Part shown: one piece after another, positions 1 to 6,660 of the stretch
How the letters are laid out: the number at the start of each line of letters is the position of its first letter
Numbering within the stretch: the first letter of the stretch is position 1
NCBI GenBank assembly: GCA_947458895.1
Contig: CANHBY010000036.1
Span: forward strand, 1-8,240
Reading direction: 5' to 3'
Source of the DNA: Burkholderiales bacterium
GTDB taxonomy: Bacteria > Pseudomonadota > Gammaproteobacteria > Burkholderiales > Burkholderiaceae_C
Length of the DNA: 8,240 nucleotides
Notes under the pieces: model-generated
Seen by the model: only the letters and a program-made list of their open reading frames with translations
The model's database searches: none
What the model was told of the DNA's origin: nothing
Position numbers and translations under genes: made by a program

Positions 1-1189
1 CCGAAATGCCGATTTTCACAGGGGTCCGCAAATCTTGCTGGGCATAGAAACCGGGCGCCAAAATCTTGATGCTCACCAAACCCAGGAGCCCCACGCCGTA
101 TCCCATCGTGGCGCGGACTGTTTGGTTCACGTCTGTCGCGCTGAAGGCGCCGTAGTGGTAAAGCACCGACACCAGGGCATGAGGAAACACCAGCAGCGCT
201 GCAGCGCAAGGCACCACCATCACCACCACCAGGCGAAGGCCCCAGTCGAGCAGCCCTGAGTAGCCCTCTTGGTCGCCCTGGGTTTGAGCTGCGGTGAGCT
301 GGGGCAACAACACCACCCCCAGGGCCACGCCCAGCATGGCAGTAGGAAACTCCATCAGGCGGTCAGCGTAGGTCAGCCACGAAACAGCGCCCTCGCCCAC
401 ATGCGATGCAATTTGTGTGTTGATCAACAAGGAAATCTGTGCCACAGAAACGCCCATCACCGCAGGCCCCATCTGGGCCAACACTCTGCGAACGCCGGGG
501 TGGTGCCACGCTTGACGCAATCGATTCCAGCTCAGGCCAATTCGGGGCAAACAGCCAATGCGGTGCAGGGCCGGAAGCTGCAACGCCAACTGCGCCAACC
601 CGCCCAGCATGACCCCCGCCGCCAAAGAGTAAATCGGCTCAATGCCATGCTGCTTGAAGAATGGGGCCAAGATCCATGCAGCCGCGATGACTGACACATT
701 GAGCAGCACCGGCGTGGCAGCAGGAACCGAAAACTGCTTCCAGGTGTTGAGGATGCCTGCCGACAAGGCCACCATCGACATGAAGCCGATGTAGGGGAAC
801 ATCCAGCGCGTCAGAACCACCGCCTCATCGAAACGGGCCAGCCCGGAAGCCATGGCCCACACAACCCAAGGCGCCAAACAAACCCCTAGCACACAGGTCA
901 CGAGCAAGGCCCAGGCCAAGACCGTGGCCACCGCGTGAATCAGTGCCTTGGTGACCTCGTCGCCCTCACGGGCTCGGTACTGGCCCAGCAGCGGCACGAA
1001 AGCCTGGGAAAATGCCCCCTCGGCGAAAAGCCGACGGAGCAAGTTGGGAATGCGAAACGCAACATTGAACGCGTCGGTCAGGGCGCTGGCACCAAAGCTG
1101 GCCGCTATGATTTGCTCACGCATCAACCCCGTGATGCGTGAAAGCAGGGTGAACAGTGAGACGACGGAGGCAGCGCGCAGAAGGTTCAT
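1..1189 (-). CDS. murJ: MurJ (MviN) lipid II flippase, C-terminus cut off by window start
   Basis: Inner-membrane flippase of the MOP exporter superfamily that moves lipid II across the cytoplasmic membrane for peptidoglycan synthesis. Reading the minus strand from the ATG at 1189 gives 396 residues with no stop, so roughly the last 110-120 residues of a usual ~510-residue protein lie outside the window. The N-terminus (MNLLRAASVVSLFTLLSR) and the segments PNLLRRLFAEGAFSQAFVP, ILNTWKQFSVPA and ADRLMEFP match MurJ closely. The functional residues known from E. coli (R18, R24, D39, R52) are present at the same numbers. The protein is a run of hydrophobic helices with short charged loops. The start is fixed by an in-frame TGA about 27 bases upstream with no other start codon between. 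No strong Shine-Dalgarno sequence is visible. It is transcribed divergently from rpsT. Confidence 0.97.
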   Translation of the reverse strand, partial: MNLLRAASVVSLFTLLSRITGLMREQIIAASFGASALTDAFNVAFRIPNLLRRLFAEGAFSQAFVPLLGQYRAREGDEVTKALIHAVATVLAWALLVTCVLGVCLAPWVVWAMASGLARFDEAVVLTRWMFPYIGFMSMVALSAGILNTWKQFSVPAATPVLLNVSVIAAAWILAPFFKQHGIEPIYSLAAGVMLGGLAQLALQLPALHRIGCLPRIGLSWNRLRQAWHHPGVRRVLAQMGPAVMGVSVAQISLLINTQIASHVGEGAVSWLTYADRLMEFPTAMLGVALGVVLLPQLTAAQTQGDQEGYSGLLDWGLRLVVVMVVPCAAALLVFPHALVSVLYHYGAFSATDVNQTVRATMGYGVGLLGLVSIKILAPGFYAQQDLRTPVKIGIS

Positions 1190-1280
1190 GTCGGTCCACG
1201 ACGGTGCCGATCAGCAGCCGAGCATCACGAGCGAGTGCTGGCCGTTGGTCTGGTGGGAGCGCAGGACGTTAAAACGCCAG

Positions 1281-1311
1281 ATTATAGATAGCCCCGCACG
1301 GGGCACCGCAA
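1281..1311 (-). promoter_or_regulatory. Candidate sigma-70 promoter for murJ
   Basis: On the minus strand there is a perfect -10 hexamer TATAAT (1281-1286). A weak -35-like TTGCGG lies at 1306-1311, with a long 19-bp spacer. Transcription would start near 1274 and leave a leader of about 85 nt before the murJ ATG. The spacer holds a small GC-rich inverted repeat. The -10 is convincing by eye; the -35 is not. Confidence 0.45.
1291..1304. repeat. Small GC-rich inverted repeat between the murJ and rpsT promoters
   Basis: GCCCC-GCAC-GGGGC is a perfect 5-bp stem with a 4-base loop. It lies within the spacer of the proposed murJ promoter and about 26 bp upstream of the rpsT -35. There is no T-tract on either side, so it is not a standard terminator. 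It could be an operator or chance. Confidence 0.3.
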
Positions 1312-1329
1312 CTGGGTTCCGGCTTGAGC

Positions 1330-1358
1330 TTGGCGATGCGCTTCCAGGCTGCTATACT
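1330..1358 (+). promoter_or_regulatory. Probable sigma-70 promoter for rpsT
   Basis: TTGGCG at 1330-1335, a 17-bp spacer and TATACT at 1353-1358 form a good housekeeping promoter. Initiation would be near 1365, giving a leader of about 30 nt before the S20 start. This fits a strongly expressed ribosomal protein gene. Confidence 0.65.
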
Positions 1359-1393
1359 CATTGGCTTCAGTTCACCCCTGACCTCCGACCAGC

Positions 1394-1687
1394 ATGGCAA
1401 CCATCAAGAAAAAAACCGTCCGTATTGCTTCGGGTCTCAAGCGCGTTCGCCAAGACTCCAAGATCAACTCGGCCAACACTGTTTTGCGCACTCGTTTCCG
1501 TACAGTGATCAAGAACGTTCAAAAAGCTGTTGTGGCTGGCGACAAAGCCAAAGCCACTGAGTTGTTCCAGGTCGCTCAGAAAGTCATCGACTCTGTGGCT
1601 GACAAAGGCATTTTCCACAAGAACAAAGCAGCTCGCCACAAGAGCCGCCTCTCCGCCAAGGTCAAGGCCCTGGCTCTGGCTGCCTGA
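1394..1687 (+). CDS. rpsT: 30S ribosomal protein S20
   Basis: Primary 16S rRNA-binding protein of the small ribosomal subunit. The product is 97 residues, slightly longer than the 87-residue E. coli protein because of a Lys/Arg-rich N-terminal extension. The family signature is clear: AGDKAKA around residues 48-54, a V-D-x-x-A-D-K-G-I stretch, then [15 protein letters not shown] near residues 75-89. The composition is very basic and helical. No clear Shine-Dalgarno stands before the ATG. In E. coli, rpsT has a poor initiation region and is translationally autoregulated; whether that applies here is inference. It has its own promoter upstream and an intrinsic terminator 29 bp after the stop, so it is probably monocistronic. 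Confidence 0.98.
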   Translation: MATIKKKTVRIASGLKRVRQDSKINSANTVLRTRFRTVIKNVQKAVVAGDKAKATELFQVAQKVIDSVADKGIFHKNKAARHKSRLSAKVKALALAA

Positions 1688-1716
1688 AAACTTGTTGGGG
1701 TGTGAACGTCCGAAAG

Positions 1717-1739
1717 GGCCGCTGCAAAGCGGCCTTTTT
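1717..1739 (+). terminator. Rho-independent terminator of rpsT
   Basis: GGCCGCT-GCAA-AGCGGCC is a perfect 7-bp GC-rich stem with a GNRA-type tetraloop (GCAA), followed directly by five T residues (1735-1739). It lies 29 bp after the rpsT stop and 29 bp before the next gene's GTG start. Confidence 0.93.
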
Positions 1740-1768
1740 CATTTCCGCCCCCCAGCATCGACCCCACT

Positions 1769-2575
1769 GTGCAGCCCGCCACCGACCTCAGAACCGCAGC
1801 ACTCGCTGTGTTGCTGGAACCTGATCCACCCAAAAAGGTCAGCGCCACGCGCGCCTTGTGGGAACACCTCAGCCAGCACACTCTGAATACCGAGCTTCAG
1901 ATTGCAGAGCCACGCGGCTTGCCTGGTCGCCCTGAACGCCCTTTTCTGGTTCCGCCCCAACAGGCCCCCCTTCGCTCGGCTTTCTCAACAAAAGGGCGGG
2001 CGGCACTGTTGCACGCCATTGCACACATTGAGTTCAATGCCATCAATCTGGCGCTGGATGCGGTGTGGCGTTTTACGGGCATGCCGGCTGAGTTTTACCT
2101 CGACTGGTTGCGCGTGGCCAGTGAAGAGTCGCTTCATTTCACCCTGCTGAGCGAACACCTCAACAGCCTGGGGCAGGCCTACGGCGACTTCGATGCCCAC
2201 AATGGTCTGTGGGACATGGCGGAACGCACAGCCGATGACGTCACGGCTCGCATGGCCCTGGTACCCCGCATCTTGGAAGCCAGGGGGTTGGACGTGACTC
2301 CCGCCATGCAAAACAAGTTTGCCCAAGCAGGCGACACCCGCTCAGTGGAGATTCTGTCGATCATCCTGGAAGATGAGATCGGTCATGTGGCGGTGGGCAA
2401 CCGCTGGTACCGCTGGTGCTGCGAGAGGGATGGGCGCGACCCCGAACACTACGGCGACGCGATCGCGAAGCAACACCGCGCACCTCGAATCAACCCACCG
2501 CTGAACGAATCTGCTCGCTTGGCTGCGGGTTTTACCCCCGCAGAGCTGGCTCGTTGGACGTCTGATCGCACCTGA
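1769..2575 (+). CDS. Ferritin-like DUF455 family protein (COG2833)
   Basis: A 268-residue protein of the DUF455 family, which has a ferritin-like four-helix fold related to di-metal proteins. The biochemical role is not established. Candidate metal ligands are spaced as in ferritin-like proteins: H86/E88 in HAIAHIEFNAINLALDA, E120 and H123 in SEESLHF, and E203 and H206 in EDEIGHVAVGNRW. No signal peptide or membrane segment is seen, so it is probably cytoplasmic. The start is GTG; the next in-frame Met is residue 104, inside the conserved core, so a later Met start is unlikely. No clear Shine-Dalgarno or promoter is visible in the 29 bp after the rpsT terminator, so expression may depend on read-through from rpsT. 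Its stop codon directly abuts the stop of the convergent MscS gene. Family assignment is firm; function is unknown. Confidence 0.9.
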   Translation: MQPATDLRTAALAVLLEPDPPKKVSATRALWEHLSQHTLNTELQIAEPRGLPGRPERPFLVPPQQAPLRSAFSTKGRAALLHAIAHIEFNAINLALDAVWRFTGMPAEFYLDWLRVASEESLHFTLLSEHLNSLGQAYGDFDAHNGLWDMAERTADDVTARMALVPRILEARGLDVTPAMQNKFAQAGDTRSVEILSIILEDEIGHVAVGNRWYRWCCERDGRDPEHYGDAIAKQHRAPRINPPLNESARLAAGFTPAELARWTSDRT

Positions 2576-2580
2576 TCAGG
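2571..2580. other. Abutting convergent stop codons in a 10-bp palindrome
   Basis: CCTGATCAGG is a perfect palindrome. The plus-strand TGA at 2573-2575 ends the DUF455 gene, and the minus-strand TGA at 2578-2576 ends the MscS gene, leaving zero intergenic bases. No hairpin terminator with a T-tract is seen here for either gene, so the two transcripts probably overlap at their 3' ends. Confidence 0.75.
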
Positions 2581-3892
2581 TGGCGGCGGCGGCGAGCTTG
2601 TCTGGGCCGGCACTGCCCCCTTCACGAGCCCCATCGTGAAGGTGCACCACGCGGTGCGGGTAGGGAATTTCAACACCCCGCTGGTTCAGGATGTTCAGCA
2701 CCATCAAATTCACGTGTGAGCGCACATTGCCTTGGCCATTTTCGGGGTCAGAAATCCAGAACAACACGGTCAGTAGCATGCCATCAGCCGCAAACTCCGT
2801 GAGTTGCACTGCGGGAGCCGGGTCTTGCAGAACTCGGCTCACGCCTCGCATGCCCGCTTCCAGACTCGCTTGCAGCGAAGGAATATCGGTGCCGTAGGCC
2901 ACCTGAATGGTCGTGCTGAGCATCACCTTCGGGTCAGCCAACGACGAGTTCTCGACCCTCTGCGTGATCAACTGCTCGTTCGGAACCACTGACTCGCGAC
3001 CGTTGAGTGCCCGAATCACGGTATAGCGGGTGCGTATGTCGGTGATGCGGCCCTCGAAGTTATCGACCTTGACCATGTCACCGATGCGCAATGATCGCTC
3101 GGCCAGGATCACAAAGCCGCTGACGTAGTTTGCTGCAATCTTTTGCAGGCCCAACCCAAGGCCTACCCCCAGAGCCCCCCCCAGCACGCTCAAGGCCGTC
3201 AGGTCAATGCCGACGGATGAGAGCGCCACCATCAGGCCCATGAAAAACAGACCAACGCGAACAAGGTTCGCAGCCATTTTGCGCAGGGAGAGGTCGTCGC
3301 CCGACCCCCTAAGCAGCTTTTTCTCGATGGTAGAAGACAGCCACAACACCAGCATGAGGACGATGCCGGTCGTGAGCGAGCCTTCCACCACATTGCGCAA
3401 AGTCAGTTGGGTAGACCCAACCCTCCAACTGACCTCCTCCATGGCTTGGAGCAGGATGGGCAAGATGCCCGTCACCCACAGGACCATCGCCATCCAGGCC
3501 ACCCAGGAAATACGGCGCTCGATTCGGCGCAACCAATGCGATGTGGGGAAAGTGGCACTCAGGATCCGAACAGTCAGGCGAATGACAAGGAGCGCCATCA
3601 AAATCGGAATGGCGAGCTTAAAAACAGTCGGCGTCACCCATCCCACCAACACAGCCTTGGCGCCATAAGCTAAGCCTAAAGCGACCGCAGGAAACAGAAC
3701 TCCATCAATGCTGCGCTTGCCGAACCACACCGAATCGGTATCGTCTGAACCGGAGGAGCCTCGTATCAGCCTCACGATGGCCCAGGCACAAAACAGACAG
3801 GCCAGCAAGATCCCCAGGCCTCTGAGAATTTCTGGCTCCAGCAAACTGCCCCACAAATCTTCAATCTCTTGTGTCTGGAAAATAAATTGCAT
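2576..3892 (-). CDS. MscS-family mechanosensitive ion channel
   Basis: A 438-residue inner-membrane channel expected to open under membrane tension and release solutes during hypo-osmotic shock. Hydrophobic segments lie near residues 22-44, 63-85, 88-110, 128-150, 170-190 and 208-228, followed by the glycine-rich pore helix at about 230-255 (LGGALGVGLGLGLQKIAANY). The MscS beta-domain follows (GDMVKVDNFEGRITDIRTR, then residues like VVPNEQLI), with a mixed C-terminal domain. It is longer than E. coli MscS (286 residues) because of extra N-terminal helices, as in other multi-helix MscS paralogues. I chose the ATG at 3892 because the first membrane segment follows soon after. An in-frame extension to TTG 4003 or ATG 4000 would add about 36 polar residues; a GAGGAG lies upstream of it but 11-14 nt away. 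No strong Shine-Dalgarno precedes 3892. The substrate and gating of this paralogue cannot be read from sequence. Confidence 0.93.
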   Translation of the reverse strand: MQFIFQTQEIEDLWGSLLEPEILRGLGILLACLFCAWAIVRLIRGSSGSDDTDSVWFGKRSIDGVLFPAVALGLAYGAKAVLVGWVTPTVFKLAIPILMALLVIRLTVRILSATFPTSHWLRRIERRISWVAWMAMVLWVTGILPILLQAMEEVSWRVGSTQLTLRNVVEGSLTTGIVLMLVLWLSSTIEKKLLRGSGDDLSLRKMAANLVRVGLFFMGLMVALSSVGIDLTALSVLGGALGVGLGLGLQKIAANYVSGFVILAERSLRIGDMVKVDNFEGRITDIRTRYTVIRALNGRESVVPNEQLITQRVENSSLADPKVMLSTTIQVAYGTDIPSLQASLEAGMRGVSRVLQDPAPAVQLTEFAADGMLLTVLFWISDPENGQGNVRSHVNLMVLNILNQRGVEIPYPHRVVHLHDGAREGGSAGPDKLAAAAT

Positions 3893-4084
3893 GGTTGACG
3901 CTTGTAGAGCCAGGAATCTGCGGCAGTGTAGCGGCCCCTGCACCTGAGGCTGCGGAGAACCGACCTCGTGATCATTCTCTGCGACCAACGGGCAGACCAT
4001 CAACAGTGCCCAGGCTCCTCAAAATAAGTGCGCTTTTGGCGAAGTCCGACCTGAAAGTAAGCCCTTAGAGCTGATTTACGCCGA

Positions 4085-4106
4085 AGACACCGCTAAGCTG
4101 GTGTCT
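4085..4106. repeat. Inverted repeat in the leader of the MoxR gene
   Basis: AGACACC-N8-GGTGTCT is a perfect 7-bp dyad whose right arm ends 23 bp before the GTG start. It has no T-tract, so it is not an intrinsic terminator. It could be an operator for a dimeric regulator, or an RNA hairpin just upstream of the ribosome binding site. The remainder of the 237-bp gap (3893-4129) shows no convincing promoter, small gene or RNA. Confidence 0.4.
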
Positions 4107-4129
4107 CAATCCAGGAATGGTGAGCCAAC

Positions 4130-5089
4130 GTGACTACTTTGAGACAGATACTCTCTCCCAGCGCGCCCAGTTCGATGACGCAGCAGCTTCAGCAACTTGT
4201 GGCGCAGGTGAGCAGTGTGATTGTGGGCAAGCACACTCAGGTCACCGATTGCGTTGCGTGTCTGCTGGCGGGTGGGCACTTGCTGATTGAGGATGTTCCG
4301 GGTGTGGGCAAAACCACCCTCGCCCATGCCTTGGCGGTGTCGCTTGGACTTCGGTTCTCGCGGGTTCAATTCACCTCCGACCTCATGCCCAGTGATTTGG
4401 TGGGTGTGAGTGTTTATGAGCGCAGCAAAGAGTCGTTTGTGTTTCATGCAGGCCCTGTCTTTGCACAGGTGCTACTGGCTGATGAAATCAACCGGGCTGG
4501 GCCCAAAACTCAGAGTGCTTTGCTGGAGGCCATGGAGGAACACCAAGTCACGGTCGAGGGCCAAACTCGTGCGCTGCCAGAGCCCTTCTTCGTGATTGCC
4601 ACTCAAAACCCGGCTGACCAGTTGGGCACGTTTGCGCTGCCTGAGAGTCAACTGGATCGATTTTTGATGTGCATCACCCTAGGCTATCCGGACCAGCGCA
4701 GCGAACGCGAGTTGCTGTCGGGGGTTGATAAACGAGACGTCATCCGTGGCCTCAGGCCTGTGATTACGCTGGAAGAACTGCAGGCCGCTCAAAATGCCGT
4801 TCAGGCTGTACATGTGTCGGAGCCCGTGCTCGATTATTTGCAAGCCTTGATCAAAGCGACTCGCAGCGGCGCATGGTTTGTAGAAGGGTTGAGCCCCCGT
4901 GCGGGCATTGCCATCTTGAGGGCCGCAAAAGCGCGTGCCCTGCTGTCACACCGGTCCCACGTGTCGCCTGATGATTTGCAGGCGATATTGCCTCAAGCGG
5001 CTGCGCACCGGCTGGTTCCGATCGCTCACGCAGGTCGGGGGCGCATCGAACAGGTGCGAGCTATGATCGAGGCAACACCTGTCCCTTGA
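4130..5089 (+). CDS. MoxR-type AAA+ ATPase
   Basis: A 319-residue AAA+ ATPase of the MoxR group, cytoplasmic ATP-driven chaperones that usually act with VWA-domain proteins to mature or activate a target complex. All core elements are visible: Walker A near 57-63 (PGVGKTT), Walker B D118/E119 followed by NRAGPKTQSALLEAMEE, sensor 1 T-Q-N at 158-160, an LDRF arginine-finger segment with R177, and sensor 2 R257 in GLSPRAGIAIL. The C-terminal lid is complete. The start is GTG with GGTGAG 5 nt upstream. An ATG at 4175 (residue 16) is an alternative, but lacks a ribosome binding site. Unusually, the DUF58 and transglutaminase/VWA genes that normally follow MoxR are absent: the next gene lies on the opposite strand 25 bp away. 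The substrate cannot be inferred. MoxR-family assignment is firm. Confidence 0.94.
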   Translation: MTTLRQILSPSAPSSMTQQLQQLVAQVSSVIVGKHTQVTDCVACLLAGGHLLIEDVPGVGKTTLAHALAVSLGLRFSRVQFTSDLMPSDLVGVSVYERSKESFVFHAGPVFAQVLLADEINRAGPKTQSALLEAMEEHQVTVEGQTRALPEPFFVIATQNPADQLGTFALPESQLDRFLMCITLGYPDQRSERELLSGVDKRDVIRGLRPVITLEELQAAQNAVQAVHVSEPVLDYLQALIKATRSGAWFVEGLSPRAGIAILRAAKARALLSHRSHVSPDDLQAILPQAAAHRLVPIAHAGRGRIEQVRAMIEATPVP

Positions 5090-5114
5090 GACCGTTGACG
5101 GGGGCCCTCGCTGC

Positions 5115-5996
5115 TCAGGGTTGGTCTGAGTCAAGGCACTCGATGGACTGCCGAGCCACCCACTGCTCGCCAGCGGCAAGCTCTATGGGCTGACCAATGG
5201 CTGCAGCCTCAACACACAGCATGTGGCGATACCCATCGGCAGGCATGTCTACCAACGCAGCACACTTGTCAGCCCCCGGGTTCCAGACCACTGCATCGAG
5301 AAAACCCGAGGTACTGATGCGCTTGCTGTGCGAGCCATCCACGAGGACCAATTCACGCGCTGCGTCGAAGTAGATGCGATCGATTTCAGAATTGATTTTC
5401 AAGCTGCTGAGGGGATCGATCTGCTCTGTCCCACGCACGCAGTCTTGGTAGCGTAAACGGTGCAAGCCATTGAGCTGAAGCTGGTCAAGGTCTTCGACAC
5501 GCAGGTAGGTGTGCAGGGCGGTGGTGAACTTGAACGAGGTGGGTCCAGTGTTGTCGACTGTGAGCTCCAAATCGAGCCGATTGGCGCAGAAGCGAATCGT
5601 CAACTCCAGGCCAAAAGCGTGGGGCCAAACGGCCTGGGTGGCTTGGGTTTCTGTGAGCGAGAAAACCACCAGCGCATCAGAGGCATTTGAGCCCTGACAC
5701 GACACTAGGCTCCATGAGGCTGTGCGGGCGAATCCGTGGCGTGGAAGAGGGCCGCGACACTCGAACTGTGGAAAGACCACTGGCACGCCTCCCCTGACCG
5801 GATGGCCCGGGGCGTACACCGCACGATCGGAAAGATAGAGCTGCTCTTGGCCGTTAGGCCGACGCCAAGAGACCAGTTGAGCACCTTGCATCAGCACGAC
5901 AGCGCTTGCGCCATCAGGTGAATGAATCGCAACCGCAGGCTGGCCATGCCAGTCGATATGCCGTGTCTGAGAATCGGGGGGGAGGTTGGAGTTCAT
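5115..5996 (-). CDS. D-hexose-6-phosphate mutarotase-like protein (YeaD/aldose 1-epimerase family)
   Basis: A 293-residue galactose-mutarotase-fold protein, most like the YeaD/YMR099c group that interconverts alpha and beta anomers of hexose 6-phosphates in the cytoplasm. Visible group features are RGGVPVVFPQF (residues 69-79), PRHGFART with the presumed catalytic H87, TTALHTYLRV with H162, SEIDRIYF around 203-210, and the C-terminal VVWNPGADK plus CVEAA with the presumed catalytic E263. Length fits the family. I chose the ATG at 5996. An open frame continues upstream to 6179, but it would overlap the divergent yaeQ start and add non-homologous-looking sequence. No clear Shine-Dalgarno is seen. 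It converges with the MoxR gene (25 bp apart) and diverges from yaeQ (87 bp apart). The exact sugar phosphate is inferred from the family. Confidence 0.9.
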   Translation of the reverse strand: MNSNLPPDSQTRHIDWHGQPAVAIHSPDGASAVVLMQGAQLVSWRRPNGQEQLYLSDRAVYAPGHPVRGGVPVVFPQFECRGPLPRHGFARTASWSLVSCQGSNASDALVVFSLTETQATQAVWPHAFGLELTIRFCANRLDLELTVDNTGPTSFKFTTALHTYLRVEDLDQLQLNGLHRLRYQDCVRGTEQIDPLSSLKINSEIDRIYFDAARELVLVDGSHSKRISTSGFLDAVVWNPGADKCAALVDMPADGYRHMLCVEAAAIGQPIELAAGEQWVARQSIECLDSDQP

Positions 5997-6024
5997 GGGT
6001 ATAAGAATGTGTTTCAGATGGCAT

Positions 6025-6052
6025 TTTGACGGGTGACTAGGCGCCTTATGAT
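6025..6052 (+). promoter_or_regulatory. Candidate sigma-70 promoter for the yaeQ-GNAT unit
   Basis: TTTGAC at 6025-6030 with a 16-bp spacer to TATGAT at 6047-6052; read as TTGACG (6026-6031), the spacer is 15 bp. Initiation would be near 6059, giving a leader of about 25 nt that contains the purine-rich stretch AGAAAGAGAG before the ATG at 6084. It sits in the 87-bp divergent gap shared with the mutarotase gene. Confidence 0.5.
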
Positions 6053-6083
6053 CCGAACTCCCCAGAAAGAGAGATGTGACCCT

Positions 6084-6656
6084 ATGGCGCTGAATGCCAC
6101 GATTCGTAAAGCGCAATTGCAAATCGCCGACATGGATCGGCACGCGTACCTCGATCAATCCGTCACGGTGGCCCAGCATCCCTCAGAAACTAATGAGCGC
6201 GTGATGGTGCGTTTGCTCGCACTGGCCCTGAACATGCCGCCAGCAGGTGATGACGATGGTGCCTTGGCTTTGGCCAAAGGCCTCTGGGACGCCGATGAAC
6301 CAGACCTTTGGCAAAAAGATTTGACCGGCAGCATCGTGCACTGGATCGATCTCGGCCAGCCCGATGATCGCCGCATGACCAAGGCCGCCGGGCGCGCCGA
6401 CCGGGTCACGGTTTACAGCTTTGCAGCCAGCACCCCGATTTGGTGGCAAGGCGTGAGCAAGAAAGTCAGCCGGCTGCGCAATCTGAGAGTTTGGGAGATC
6501 CCATCTGCGCAAAGTCAAAGCCTGACCGAGCTGTGTCAGCGTAGCATGTCATTGCAGGTCACCGCACAAGACGGTCATGTGTGGATCACCGATGGGCAAA
6601 CCACCTGCGAGGTCACGCCGATCTTGTTGAACGCCGATTCCGTCAACGCCAAGTGA
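6084..6656 (+). CDS. yaeQ: YaeQ family protein
   Basis: A 190-residue YaeQ homologue (181 residues in E. coli). Collinear similarity to E. coli YaeQ is evident from the start (MALNATIRKA against MALKATIYKA). Shared blocks are HPSETNER at 32-39, DADEPDLW near 69-76, WIDLGQPDDRRMTKA at 87-101, a WW pair at 120-121, and SMSLQVTAQDGHVWI near 154-168. From memory, YaeQ structures show a variant of the PD-(D/E)XK nuclease-like fold, and E. coli yaeQ was linked to suppression of an rfaH defect; a defined activity is lacking. The ATG at 6084 is preferred over the in-frame upstream 6033 start because the family begins with MALxATI and a purine-rich ribosome binding site precedes it. It is cytoplasmic and is followed 4 bp later by the small GNAT gene, so the two are probably co-transcribed. 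Confidence 0.94.
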   Translation: MALNATIRKAQLQIADMDRHAYLDQSVTVAQHPSETNERVMVRLLALALNMPPAGDDDGALALAKGLWDADEPDLWQKDLTGSIVHWIDLGQPDDRRMTKAAGRADRVTVYSFAASTPIWWQGVSKKVSRLRNLRVWEIPSAQSQSLTELCQRSMSLQVTAQDGHVWITDGQTTCEVTPILLNADSVNAK

Positions 6657-6660
6657 GACC

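Noticed and set aside
209..231. CAC/CAT triplet run that reads as a polyhistidine tract on the plus strand
   Set aside because: On the real coding strand it encodes a Val-rich membrane helix of MurJ (LVVVMVVP), so it is explained by codon use there and is not a tag or separate gene.
269..694. 141-codon plus-strand open frame inside the murJ region
   Set aside because: Antisense shadow of murJ; Gln/His/Arg-rich with no family resemblance.
5089..5127. Nested dyad AGACC...GGTCT with CCCT...AGGG between the convergent MoxR and mutarotase genes
   Set aside because: Arms are short (5 and 4 bp), the intervening loop is long and there is no T-tract on either strand, so calling it a bidirectional terminator would be overreach.
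1769..5996. Possible defence or other multi-gene system built around the ferritin-like, MscS, MoxR and mutarotase genes
   Set aside because: The genes alternate strands in convergent pairs, belong to unrelated common families, and show no shared operon, nuclease/toxin/effector module or mobile-element signature.
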